Shown: in pieces, positions 51,743 to 59,969 of the stretch
Numbering within the stretch: the first letter of the stretch is position 1
Layout of the letters: every line of letters starts with the position of its first letter
Assembly: GCF_000684975.1 (NCBI RefSeq)
Contig: NZ_BAXZ01000015.1
Location: 1 to 64,000, forward strand
Reading direction: 5' to 3'
Origin: Paraburkholderia acidipaludis NBRC 101816
GTDB taxonomy: Bacteria; Pseudomonadota; Gammaproteobacteria; Burkholderiales; Burkholderiaceae
DNA length: 64,000 nucleotides
Program-made: the position numbers and the translations under genes
The notes under the pieces: model-generated
Database searches by the model: none
What the model saw: the letters and a program-made list of their open reading frames with translations, nothing else
What the model was told of the DNA's origin: nothing

Positions 51743-52771
51743 TTAGTCGCGTGCGCCGCGGTTCTTCAACTGGTCGAGCAGCACGGCCGCCAGCAGGATC
51801 GCGCCGCGCACGAGGTACTGATAGAACGCGTCGATGTTGAGCAGGTTCATCACGTTCTCGACCGTGCCCATGATCAGCACGCCGATCACCACGCCCGAAA
51901 TCGTCGCGCGGCCGCCCAGCAGCGAGACGCCGCCCAGCACGCAAGCCGAAATCACGTTCAGCTCGAAGCCTTCGGCCGCGTTCGGCTGGCCCGAGGTGAT
52001 GCGCGAAGCGAGGATCACGCCGGCGAGCGCCGTGACCGCGCCCTGGATCAGGAAGATCCAGACCCGCGTGCGCTCGACGTTGATACCCGCGAGGCGCGAG
52101 GCCTCGGGATTGCCGCCGATGGCGAGCGTGTTGCGGCCGTACACCGTGTGATTGAGCATCACGCCGAACATGATGAAGCAGATGAGCGTGACCCAGATCG
52201 GCAGCGAAACGCCGAAGAACGTCAGGTTGCCGAGCGCGATGAACGTATCCGACGACACGCCCACGGCCTGCCCGTGCGAGACGATGAAGCCGAGGCCGCG
52301 CACGATCTCCATCGTGGCGAGCGTGGTGATCAGCGCGTTGATCCGCAGGTAAGCGATCACCGCGCCGTTGACGAAGCCGATGGCGGCGCCCGCGGCCACG
52401 GCCGCAGCCATCGCAATGAACGTGTTGTTCGTCGCGTTGAGCACCATCGCGCAGAGCACGCCCGCGAACGCGACCGTCGAGCCCACGGAAAGGTCGAAGT
52501 CGCGCGAGGCGAGACAGAACATCATCGTGCAGGCCACCATGCCGATCTGCGAGACCGAGAGGGCAAGGCCCAGCATGTTCTCGATCGAGAAGAAATGGTC
52601 GACGGTCAGCGACATCACGACGAACATGACCACGAAGATCACGATCAGGCTGTACTCCGTGATCTGCTGCCACCACTTCTGCTTGTCGCTGGCTTGCGGT
52701 ATCAGCGCTTCGGCAACCGTCTTCGCAGTGGTTTGCGCAGATTCGGCCGCCAGGTTTTCTCTTGCTTGCAT
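51743..52771 (-). CDS. araH: L-arabinose-type ABC transporter permease AraH
   Basis: The protein of about 342 residues is a ribose/arabinose-class permease. Segments such as GMVACTMMFCLASRDFDLSV, INALITTLATMEIVRGL, GRNTLAIGGNPEASRLAG and VISACVLGGVSLLGG follow E. coli AraH closely. The ATG at 52771 is preferred because GGGGAGGAG lies 8 nt upstream. An ATG nine codons earlier overlaps the araG stop. It works with AraF and AraG. Confidence 0.92.
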   Translation of the reverse strand: MQARENLAAESAQTTAKTVAEALIPQASDKQKWWQQITEYSLIVIFVVMFVVMSLTVDHFFSIENMLGLALSVSQIGMVACTMMFCLASRDFDLSVGSTVAFAGVLCAMVLNATNNTFIAMAAAVAAGAAIGFVNGAVIAYLRINALITTLATMEIVRGLGFIVSHGQAVGVSSDTFIALGNLTFFGVSLPIWVTLICFIMFGVMLNHTVYGRNTLAIGGNPEASRLAGINVERTRVWIFLIQGAVTALAGVILASRITSGQPNAAEGFELNVISACVLGGVSLLGGRATISGVVIGVLIMGTVENVMNLLNIDAFYQYLVRGAILLAAVLLDQLKNRGARD

Positions 52772-52794
52772 TTCAGTCACTCCTCCCCGTCCAC

Positions 52795-54306
52795 TCATGC
52801 GGCCAACGCCTGCTCGCGCTTCGGCAGCGCAAGGTCCAGCACCGCGTGTTCGCTCGCCGCGCTGCGCGGCAACTCACCCGAAATACGGCCTTCGCGCATC
52901 ACGACGATGCGGTCCGACACGCCGAGCACCTCGGGCAATTCCGATGACACCATCACGATCGCGCAGCCGCGCGCCGCGAGCTGGTAGATCACGTTGTAGA
53001 TTTCGTGCTTCGCGCCGACGTCGATGCCGCGCGTCGGCTCGTCGAGTATCACGACCTTCAGCTCCGGCTCCGCGAGCCAGCGCGACAAGATGGCTTTCTG
53101 CTGGTTGCCGCCCGAAAGAAAGCGGATCTTCTGGCGGCGATGCGGCGTCTTGATCTTCAGGAGCTTGATGAAGCGGTCGGCCGTTTCGGCTTCCTTCTTG
53201 CGGTCGAGAAACACGCCCGCGCGCAGGAAGTGCCGGCGGCAGCTGATGTTGATGTTCTCGGAGACCGACGCCATCGCGACGATGCCCTGCTCCTTGCGGT
53301 CCTCGGGGCACAGCACGATGCCGTGACGGATCGCGTCGCCGGCGCTCTTCACCTTGATGCTCTTGCCGTCCAGCACGATCTCGCCGGCGCGGCGCTTGTG
53401 CGTGCCGTACACGAGCTGCATGAGCTCGCTGCGCCCCGCGCCGACGAGCCCGAAGAAGCCGACGATCTCGCCCGCCTTCACCTCGAAGCTCGCCGGCCCG
53501 GCAAGCGGATGACCTTCCACGCCGCGCACCGCGAAGCGCACGTCGCCGAGTTCGCGCGGCGTGTAGTTGTAGATGTCGCTGATCTCGCGCCCCACCATCT
53601 CGGCCACGATCGTCTCGCGCTTCACGCCGTCGAGCGTTTCGTGCGAGGCCACCTTGCGGCCGTCGCGGAAGATCGTGCAGGCATCGCACAGCTCGTAGAT
53701 CTCGTCCATGCGGTGCGAGATATAGATCAGCGCGCGGTTATCGGCGCGCAGCTCGCGCACGAGCTTGAACAGCACTTCGGTCTCGCGGTGCGAGAGCGAG
53801 CTCGTGGGCTCGTCGAGTGCGATCACGCGCGCGTTGCGCAGGAGTGCCTTGCAAATCTCCACCATCTGGCGCTGCGCGATGGAGAGCTTGCGCAGCTTCG
53901 CGGCGGGATCGAGATCGACGCCCATCGCCGTCAAGCGCTCGCGCACGAACTTGCGCGCCTCGCCGCGCTTGACCCAGCCCAGCGCATTCGGCAGCGCGCC
54001 CAGCAGCAGATTTTCGGCGACGGTCAGATCCGGCACGTACTGCAGTTCCTGGTGGATCACGGCGATACCCGCGCCAATCGACGCCGCAGCGTCCGGAAAG
54101 CGCACTTCGTTGCCGTCCACGAGAATGCGGCCCGAGTCCGGCTGATACTCGCCGCCCAGGATCTTGAGCAGCGTGGACTTGCCCGCGCCGTTCTCGCCCA
54201 TGAGGCCGTGCACCTGGCCCGAATGCACGTCGAACGAAACGCCGTCCAGCGCGCGCACGCCCGGGAACACCTTGCCGATATTGTCAAAACGCAGTGTCGC
54301 TGACAC
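52795..54306 (-). CDS. araG: L-arabinose-type ABC transporter ATPase AraG
   Basis: The 503-residue protein contains two nucleotide-binding domains. The first Walker A is GENGAGKST at residues 37-45 with LSIAQRQMVEICKAL and ALDEPTSSL. The second has GLVGAGRSEL, LSGGNQQKAILSRWL and VVILDEPTRGIDVG. This tandem layout is typical of sugar importers (AraG, RbsA, MglA). It lies between araF and araH. A large hairpin separates it from araF. Confidence 0.94.
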   Translation of the reverse strand: MSATLRFDNIGKVFPGVRALDGVSFDVHSGQVHGLMGENGAGKSTLLKILGGEYQPDSGRILVDGNEVRFPDAAASIGAGIAVIHQELQYVPDLTVAENLLLGALPNALGWVKRGEARKFVRERLTAMGVDLDPAAKLRKLSIAQRQMVEICKALLRNARVIALDEPTSSLSHRETEVLFKLVRELRADNRALIYISHRMDEIYELCDACTIFRDGRKVASHETLDGVKRETIVAEMVGREISDIYNYTPRELGDVRFAVRGVEGHPLAGPASFEVKAGEIVGFFGLVGAGRSELMQLVYGTHKRRAGEIVLDGKSIKVKSAGDAIRHGIVLCPEDRKEQGIVAMASVSENINISCRRHFLRAGVFLDRKKEAETADRFIKLLKIKTPHRRQKIRFLSGGNQQKAILSRWLAEPELKVVILDEPTRGIDVGAKHEIYNVIYQLAARGCAIVMVSSELPEVLGVSDRIVVMREGRISGELPRSAASEHAVLDLALPKREQALAA

Positions 54307-54340
54307 TTCGGTTTCCTCTCATTCGATACGCCGCTTCACA

Positions 54341-54379
54341 GCCGGCGCGCCCGCATGGGGTCATGCGGTGCGCGCCGGC
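54341..54379 (-). terminator. Large hairpin between araF and araG (attenuating/processing element)
   Basis: A 10-bp GC stem (54341-54350 with 54370-54379) continues, after a 1-nt bulge, into a 7-bp stem (54351-54357 with 54362-54368), closing on GGGT. No U-tract follows. Such intergenic hairpins after binding-protein genes commonly stabilise the upstream mRNA or thin transcription so that the binding protein is made in excess. Confidence 0.65.
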
Positions 54380-54422
54380 GGCGGGCGGCGGGAAACGCTC
54401 AACTCAAGCGCGGTTCACGCGC

Positions 54423-55430
54423 TTACTTCGCGGCGAGACCCATCTGCTCGCGCACCTGGTTCACGTTGTCGCGCGTGGCCAGCATCCCGGTCGTCAGCGT
54501 GAGCAGCGGCGGTTCCTTGCCTTGCGTGATCCACGCGTACATCAGTTCCGAGGTTTCCTCGCCGTGGCGCTTCGGGCTGATGATCACGGTGCCGTAGAAG
54601 CCGGTCGGCGCGGGCTTCTTGAACTCGTTCAACGCCGAGTCCGATCCGCCGATGCCGATGCCGATCATGTTGTCGGCCTTGAAGCCGCGGCCTTCCGCTG
54701 CGCGCACGGCGCCCAGCACGGCTTCGTCGTTCAGGCCGTAGGCCACCCAGTGCTTGAACTGCGGGTTCTTCGTGAGCGCGATGTTGGCGGCGTTGAAGGC
54801 GTTTTCCGTATCGGTCTTGGCCTGCGGCGCGGCGATGATGTTCGCCTTCGGGAAGCCCGCGGCCACGAGCGCGTCGGTCGCGCCGCTCGTGCGGTCATGC
54901 GCGGTCGGCAATTGCTCGTAGGTCACGTCGATCGCGCCCACGTCCTTCATGTCCCAGCCGCGCTTCTTGATCTCGGCGGCAATGCCCTCGCCCACCTGCT
55001 TGCCGATGTTGTACGCGGAGATGCCCATGTGCGGCACCGACTCGATCGGCTTGCCCGAACCGTCGACAAGACGGTCGTCCACGGTCATCATCTTGAGGTT
55101 GTCGGCCTTCGCCTTGGCCACGATGCCCGGTCCGAGCTTGACGTCAGGCGTGCAGATGATGAAGCCCTGGGCCTTCTGCGCAGCCAGGTTGTCGATCGCG
55201 CTCATCACCTTCTCGCCCGACGGCGCGCCGATCTTCACGAGCGTGAAGCCATCCTTCTTGGCGGCCATCTCGGCGAACTTCCACTCGTCCTGGAACCACG
55301 GCTCTTCGGGCTGCTTCACGAGAAAGCCGATCTTTACCTCGTCTGCAGCCTTCGCGACCGGCGCCTCTGCCAGTGTCGCGCTTGCAGCAACCGCGGCAGC
55401 CATCAGCGTCAGAAAGATGCGTCGTTGCAT
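54423..55430 (-). CDS. araF: L-arabinose-type periplasmic binding protein AraF
   Basis: The 335-residue protein has a signal peptide (MQRRIFLTLMAAAVAASATL to AKA, cleavage near 28). The mature part follows E. coli AraF: KIGFLVKQPEEPWFQDEWKF, GFIICTPDVKLG, KKRGWDMKDVGAI and GIGIGGSDSALNEF. It captures L-arabinose, and AraF relatives also bind D-galactose and D-fucose. The ATG at 55430 is preceded by AGGAG. It is the first transport gene of araFGH. Confidence 0.93.
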   Translation of the reverse strand: MQRRIFLTLMAAAVAASATLAEAPVAKAADEVKIGFLVKQPEEPWFQDEWKFAEMAAKKDGFTLVKIGAPSGEKVMSAIDNLAAQKAQGFIICTPDVKLGPGIVAKAKADNLKMMTVDDRLVDGSGKPIESVPHMGISAYNIGKQVGEGIAAEIKKRGWDMKDVGAIDVTYEQLPTAHDRTSGATDALVAAGFPKANIIAAPQAKTDTENAFNAANIALTKNPQFKHWVAYGLNDEAVLGAVRAAEGRGFKADNMIGIGIGGSDSALNEFKKPAPTGFYGTVIISPKRHGEETSELMYAWITQGKEPPLLTLTTGMLATRDNVNQVREQMGLAAK

Positions 55431-55514
55431 GTTGTCAGTCTCCTGTCTTCTTCGTTCACGGGAAGGGTCGGCCGCTTGTTCTTCTCCCCGCCGCGGCGCG
55501 CGGCCAGCGCGTCG

Positions 55515-55571
55515 GCGGATTCCTGAGAATTCTTGCGTATTCCTGTCTATGCCTCGAAGCCCGCGCGTCAA
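55515..55571 (-). promoter_or_regulatory. Possible internal araF promoter with two direct repeats
   Basis: On the minus strand TTGACG (55566-55571) and TAGACA (55544-55549) are 16 bp apart, upstream of araF and downstream of the SDR gene. Overlapping and following the -10 are two 11-bp direct repeats CAGGAATMCGC (55535-55545 and 55515-55525) with a 20-bp period, so on one face of the helix. This could be a sugar-responsive regulator site. Confidence 0.4.
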
Positions 55572-55580
55572 TCTCTCGCT

Positions 55581-56360
55581 TCAATCGTGATAGAGCGCGG
55601 TGCGCCCGCCGTCGATCGTGATGCAGGTCGCGTTGATGAACGGCGCCTCGTCCGAAGCGAGGAACACCGCCGTCATGGCCACTTCCTCGGGGCGGCCGAT
55701 GCGCTTCATCGGCGGCAGCGCCAGCGTGGCTTCGCGCGCAGCTTCCGGATCGGCTTGCGAGTCCCACCAGTCGCGTGTGAGCTGCGTTTCGACGTAGCCC
55801 GGCGCGATCGCATTCACGCGCACGTTCTTCGGCGCGTATTCGATGCCGAGCGCGCGCGTGAGGCCCAGCACGCCATGTTTCGCCACCGGGTACGGAAAAC
55901 AGCCCGGGATGATCTGGAACGCGTGCGTCGACGCGATGTTCACGATGCTGCCGGCGCCGCGCTCGACCATGCCCGGCAGCACGGCGCGGCAGCCGTTCCA
56001 CACGCCGTCCAGATCCACCGCGAAGCAGCGCCGCCAGTCGTCATCGGTCATGGCGAGCGGGTCGGCGAATACGTTGATGCCTGCGTTGTTCACCAGCACG
56101 TCCACGGGACCGAATGCGCGCGCGGCTGCGTCCACCGCCGCGCGCACCGACGCGGCTTGCGTGACGTCGGTCTGCACCGCCAGCACTTTCGCGGTGCCAT
56201 GTTGCGCGGCGATCTCGCGCGCCGTGGCTTGCGCGGTTTCGCCGTCGAGCTCCGCGAGCACGACGGCCGCGCCTTCGGCCGCGAACGCCCGCGCGATCGC
56301 GGCGCCGATACCGCGCCCGGCGCCGGTCACGAGCGCGACCTTGCCAGCCAGCCGGTTCAC
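55581..56360 (-). CDS. SDR-family sugar dehydrogenase (second of two)
   Basis: The 259-residue short-chain dehydrogenase begins at a GTG that overlaps the aldolase stop (GTGA). It shows TGAGRGIG at residues 12-19, NNAG at 91-94, catalytic Tyr157/Lys161 in YPVAKHG and the end ITIDGGRTALYHD. It is translationally coupled to the KDPGal aldolase. With two SDRs in one operon, each may serve a different sugar, or one may act on a later intermediate. Confidence 0.87.
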   Translation of the reverse strand: MNRLAGKVALVTGAGRGIGAAIARAFAAEGAAVVLAELDGETAQATAREIAAQHGTAKVLAVQTDVTQAASVRAAVDAAARAFGPVDVLVNNAGINVFADPLAMTDDDWRRCFAVDLDGVWNGCRAVLPGMVERGAGSIVNIASTHAFQIIPGCFPYPVAKHGVLGLTRALGIEYAPKNVRVNAIAPGYVETQLTRDWWDSQADPEAAREATLALPPMKRIGRPEEVAMTAVFLASDEAPFINATCITIDGGRTALYHD

Positions 56361-57058
56361 GCCGCCGCTCCGCGGCCCGCGCGAGCGGCCGCTTCCTGCG
56401 TCGCCTGCCAGCCCGCCACGAAGGCCTGCGCGTTCGCGCGCGTCGTGGCCGCGTCCTGGCCCGGCTTGTACAGCGCCGAACCGAGCCCGAAGCCGCTCGC
56501 GCCCGCCGCGAGCTGCGGCCCCATGTTGTCCGGCTTCACGCCGCCCACCGGCAGCAGCGGCACGACGAGCGGAATCACCGCGCGCCACGCCTTCGTCACG
56601 GCCGGCCCAAGCTGCTCGGCCGGGAACATCTTCAGCGCGTCCGCGCCGTGCTTCAGCGCGGCGAACGCCTCGGTCGGCGTCGCGACACCGGGCACGCACG
56701 CCATGCCCTGCAACTTTGCCGCGAGCACGACGTCGACGTCGGCGTGCGGCATCACGATCAGCTCGCCGCCCGCAGCCTTCACGTCTCGCACGCGCTCGGT
56801 GGTAAGCACCGTGCCGGCGCCGATCATCGTGTCTGCGGGAAGCGCCGCGCGCAGGGCCGCGATGCTGTCGAGCGGCTTGGGCGAATTCAGCGGCACTTCG
56901 ATCAGCCGGAAGCCGGCCTCGTAGAGCGCGCGGCCGTGGTCGGCGGCTTCGGCGGGCGTAATGCCGCGCACGATCGCGACCATCCGGCACGCGCCGAATG
57001 CGGTCACGAAACCGGCATGAGGCGTATAGGGAGCAGGCAGATTCAGTTCGGATTCCAT
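56357..57058 (-). CDS. dgoA: 2-dehydro-3-deoxy-6-phosphogalactonate aldolase
   Basis: The 233-residue class I aldolase splits KDPGal to pyruvate and glyceraldehyde 3-phosphate. The Schiff-base Lys143 is in ADALKMFPAEQLGP and the general base Glu54 in LIEVPLNSP. MVAIVRGITP and LPVGGVKPDNM are typical of DgoA and distinguish it from Eda encoded at 17613. The ATG at 57058 is preferred over a TTG twelve bases earlier. It directly follows the kinase gene. Confidence 0.94.
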   Translation of the reverse strand: MESELNLPAPYTPHAGFVTAFGACRMVAIVRGITPAEAADHGRALYEAGFRLIEVPLNSPKPLDSIAALRAALPADTMIGAGTVLTTERVRDVKAAGGELIVMPHADVDVVLAAKLQGMACVPGVATPTEAFAALKHGADALKMFPAEQLGPAVTKAWRAVIPLVVPLLPVGGVKPDNMGPQLAAGASGFGLGSALYKPGQDAATTRANAQAFVAGWQATQEAAARAGRGAAA

Positions 57059-57106
57059 ATCGTGTTCCAAGGTTCGCCGTCTGGACTCATAACACGCAGG
57101 TCAGGT

Positions 57107-58171
57107 TCAACGCCGCGCGGGCTGTGCCGACTGCGCGATCAGGCCGGCCTTCACGGCAACGTGCCACAGTCCGCGCTCGGTCGCCTGCAGCACGAGACGC
57201 GCGCGCGTGCAGCCGAACTGTTCGAGCGCGAGCTTATATCGTTCGCACAACGCATCGGCGCCGATCAGCTGCGGCGCGCAGGCCGCAAGCGGCACGTCGC
57301 GCCGCGCCAGCGAGGTTTCGAGTCCCAGCAGTTCATGACCGATCACGACGCCCGAGAGGTAGTCGGGTTGTTCGTCGGCCGAAAGCTGCCCCGTGAGGCC
57401 GAGCGTGCGCGAGCTGAACGCCGTCGCGAGCAGCCCGGCGCAGCCGTGCTCGCGCGCCACGGTAATGCCGCGCAGGAACGCCGACGTGTCCGGCTCCACG
57501 GGCCGCTTCATCGTGCGGCCGAGTATCGTGTGTGCCGTGAGCGCCGCGTAGACCTCGCCGGTCATGAAGGTGTAAAAGCGCGCAATGCGGCCTCCCTCCA
57601 CCACGACCCACTTGGCGTGCGTGCCGGGCAGCCCGATCAGCGCGGTCTGCCGCGCATCGGTTTCCGCCGGATCGGACAAGGCGCCGAAAACCTGGGTTTC
57701 CTCGCCGCGCATGACGTTCGGCAACGCGCCTTGCTCCAGCACGCCCGGCACGACGGTCAGCAAAGCGCCGCGCGCCGTGCGGACGCTGACGACACCCGCC
57801 ACGAGCGCATCGACGCTGGCCGGTGTCTCGACGTAGGGCGCCTGCACCCAGCCCTGCGCGCTGCCCACCATGCCGGCCGCGATCACCGGCAGCGCGGGCG
57901 CCTCCGCGAGCCATACGCCGCAGGCTTCGTCGAATGCTTCGTCGAACCCGCCCTCTTCCGCCGGCACCGGCAGATTCATGATTCCGGCCGTCGAAACGCG
58001 GGTTGCGAGCACTTCGCCGTTGGCGTCGAACAGATAGGCGCGCAGCGAGGTCGTGCCCCAATCGAGCCCGATCAACGCCGCGCGCGCGGCGACGCCGGTT
58101 TCCTGCGCGCCCTGCTCCACCGTTGCATCCCCCATTACGCCTCCCGTTGCATCTTTTTCGCGCGCCTTCAT
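57107..58171 (-). CDS. dgoK: 2-dehydro-3-deoxygalactonokinase
   Basis: The protein of about 354 residues phosphorylates 2-keto-3-deoxygalactonate. The actin-fold kinase start LIGLDWGTTSLRAYLFD is at about residues 33-49. MVGSAQGWVQAPYV, GEETQVFGAL, LIGLPGTHAKWV and FMTGEVYAALTAHTILGR match DgoK. The ATG at 58171 overlaps the regulator stop; Met13 is an alternative start. Its product goes to DgoA, next in the operon. Confidence 0.94.
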   Translation of the reverse strand: MKAREKDATGGVMGDATVEQGAQETGVAARAALIGLDWGTTSLRAYLFDANGEVLATRVSTAGIMNLPVPAEEGGFDEAFDEACGVWLAEAPALPVIAAGMVGSAQGWVQAPYVETPASVDALVAGVVSVRTARGALLTVVPGVLEQGALPNVMRGEETQVFGALSDPAETDARQTALIGLPGTHAKWVVVEGGRIARFYTFMTGEVYAALTAHTILGRTMKRPVEPDTSAFLRGITVAREHGCAGLLATAFSSRTLGLTGQLSADEQPDYLSGVVIGHELLGLETSLARRDVPLAACAPQLIGADALCERYKLALEQFGCTRARLVLQATERGLWHVAVKAGLIAQSAQPARR

Positions 58172-59097
58172 CGGCGGATCCTGCGCGCGGCAGGCTGCGG
58201 CGCGCGCCAGCCGAGTTCCTGCGAAATCGCACGGGCCTCGCGCTGCACGACGGGAATCAGTTCGTCCATGCGTTCGAGCGGCATGTACGGAATCGTGCTC
58301 GCCACCGAAAGCGCGGCCACGATCGCGCCCGACGCGTCGCGCACCGGCGCCGCAACGCAGCGGATGGAAATTTCGTTCTCCTCGAGATCGAACGTATAGC
58401 CGCCTGCCGCATAGCTCGTCATGCGCCTCAGGAAGGTATCCGGATCGAGGCTGTGGTCGGGCCGGAAGCTCACGCCGGCGAGCGCCTGGCGCGAAGCGTC
58501 GAACAGCGAGCGCCACGACGTGGGCTCGAGGTCGAGCATCATCGCCTTGCCAATGCCCGTCGAGGCGAGCGGCATGCGGTGGCCCACGCGCGAGCGCATT
58601 TCGAGGCCGCGCTGGCCGGGAATCTTATCGATGTAGAGCACGTCGTCGCCGTCACGCACGCCAAGGTGAATCGTGTCGAGCGTCTCGCCGGCGAGCGACT
58701 CCAGATGCGTGCGCGCGACCGCCGTGAGCGGCATCTGTTCGAGCGCGATGGTGCCCAGTTCGATCAGCTTCGGACCGAGCAGATAGCCGCCCTGCACCTG
58801 GCGCAGATAGCGCGCCTGCACGAGGCTGGACACGAGACGATGCGTCGTGCTGCGCGTCGTGCCCAGCACCGCGCCGAACGAGCGCAGGTCGCGCACGCCG
58901 GCCGCGGCGGCTTCGAGGATGGCGAGACCGCGCAGCAGCGTCTGCGTGCCGGCCTGCGAGGCGCCGTCGAGCAGCGTGGCGGGCAGGCCGATCTCGTCGG
59001 AGCCGGCGCGGATCTTCCTGGCGGCGGGCTTGCTGTCGGCTTCGTGCGCGTCGTCGGGCAGACGCGCGGCAAGGCTGGAGGACATCGCTTTGTTCAT
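58168..59097 (-). CDS. IclR-family regulator of the galactose/arabinose operon
   Basis: The 309-residue protein has an N-terminal winged helix (about 50-115, with LLRGLAILEAAAAG and TTRSTTHRLVSSLVQARYL) and a C-terminal GAF-like effector domain (KIPGQRGLEMRSRVGHRMPL, STGIGKAMML). It is the first gene of the operon and overlaps dgoK, so it is probably autoregulated. A palindrome at the predicted promoter about 280 bp upstream is its likely site. Starts at 59097 or 59085 are both possible. Confidence 0.9.
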   Translation of the reverse strand: MNKAMSSSLAARLPDDAHEADSKPAARKIRAGSDEIGLPATLLDGASQAGTQTLLRGLAILEAAAAGVRDLRSFGAVLGTTRSTTHRLVSSLVQARYLRQVQGGYLLGPKLIELGTIALEQMPLTAVARTHLESLAGETLDTIHLGVRDGDDVLYIDKIPGQRGLEMRSRVGHRMPLASTGIGKAMMLDLEPTSWRSLFDASRQALAGVSFRPDHSLDPDTFLRRMTSYAAGGYTFDLEENEISIRCVAAPVRDASGAIVAALSVASTIPYMPLERMDELIPVVQREARAISQELGWRAPQPAARRIRR

Positions 59098-59353
59098 GGC
59101 AGGGCAACGAATGAGCGGTGGAAGCGGATCCGGAACGGTGCGACGCGGCTTCAGGCGCCGCGGCTGCCGAGAGACGGGAGGCAGCGGCGCGGGGAGGCGC
59201 CCCGGTAGGACGTGAGCGGCATAGCGCCCAACGCTTGCACGATCATGACGATGTCTCCGAATCTTGTGTGGCTTGCCGCTCGCGGCCAGCTCATTCTGGT
59301 CTGGGTTCCGGGCGGCGCCGTTGTTTTGCGGCGCTGCCTGCCGGTTGGTCTGG

Positions 59354-59410
59354 ATTGTAGGTCTGTTTTTTCCTGATCTCCAATATGTGAATGTACTGCT
59401 CATATATTGG
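59354..59410 (-). promoter_or_regulatory. Promoter and IclR-type operator of the iclR-dgoKA-ara operon
   Basis: On the minus strand TTGGAG (59378-59383) and TACAAT (59354-59359) are 18 bp apart, with a start near 59347. An inverted repeat, CCAATATGTGA (59380-59390) and TCATATATTGG (59400-59410), 10 of 11 bases complementary with a 9-bp spacer, overlaps and extends upstream of the -35 box. This AT-rich palindrome stands out in GC-rich DNA and is the likely regulator site. Confidence 0.65.
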
Positions 59411-59437
59411 GAGTTGACCTTGCGTGCCGATACGGCG

Positions 59438-59468
59438 AAAAAAAACGGCCCTCGTTGTCCGAGGGCCG
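59438..59468 (-). terminator. Terminator of the ridA transcript
   Basis: Leftward, a 9-bp perfect stem (CGGCCCTCG with CGAGGGCCG) is followed by U8 from A59438-59445. It lies about 45 bp past the ridA stop and isolates the D-amino-acid operon from the iclR promoter. Confidence 0.9.
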
Positions 59469-59514
59469 CCTTTCAGGCATGCCGTCTTGCGAGCCCCTGC
59501 GCGGGGCCCACCGG

Positions 59515-59904
59515 TCACTTGCCGGCCGGCGCCTTGTACGCCACGCAGTCGATCTCGACCTTGCAGTCCACCACCATGCTCGACTGCACGCACGCACGCG
59601 CCGGCGGATGCTCGCCGAAATACTCGCGAAACACCTTGTTGAACGACTGGAAGTCGCGCGCGTCGTCGAGCCAGACGCCGCAACGCACCACGTGCTCCGC
59701 GCCGTAGCCCGCTTCCTTCAGGATAGCGAACAGATTCTGGATGGCCTTGCGCGATTGCTCGACGATGCCGCCGTTGATCACCTCGCCGCCTTCCATCGGC
59801 GTCTGGCCGGATACGTACAGCCAGCCGTCGGCTTCCACCGCGCGCGCGAACGGCAAATGCTGGCCGCCCTGGCCCTTGCCGCCTTCCGCTCCAATTCGTT
59901 TCAT
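59515..59904 (-). CDS. RidA/YjgF/YER057c-family protein
   Basis: The 129-residue protein has the RidA fold. Marks are FARAVEADGWLYVSGQTPM, IVEQSRKAIQNLFAILKEAG, RCGVWLDDARDFQSFNKVF and the end ARACVQSSMVVDCKVEIDC. RidA proteins hydrolyse reactive enamine/imine intermediates released by PLP enzymes. Its place behind a D-aminoacylase and near a PLP-dependent D-amino-acid enzyme fits that role. It lacks an obvious N-terminal archetype motif, so it may belong to a specialised Rid subgroup. Confidence 0.88.
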   Translation of the reverse strand: MKRIGAEGGKGQGGQHLPFARAVEADGWLYVSGQTPMEGGEVINGGIVEQSRKAIQNLFAILKEAGYGAEHVVRCGVWLDDARDFQSFNKVFREYFGEHPPARACVQSSMVVDCKVEIDCVAYKAPAGK

Positions 59905-59969
59905 CGTTTGCTCCTTGTAGATCGTTCGGCGCGCCGCGCAAGCGCCGCACCGGGGTCGAAATTCGTGAC

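Larger units (their letters stand above)
59098..59514. other. Intergenic region: operon leader and ridA terminator
   Basis: This 417-bp stretch contains no gene. From the iclR start outward it holds an untranslated leader of about 250 nt, the predicted promoter with a palindrome (59354-59410) and then the terminator of ridA (59438-59468). In the leader a GC-rich hairpin region (around 59155-59210) is visible but matches no riboswitch that I recognise. Confidence 0.6.
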
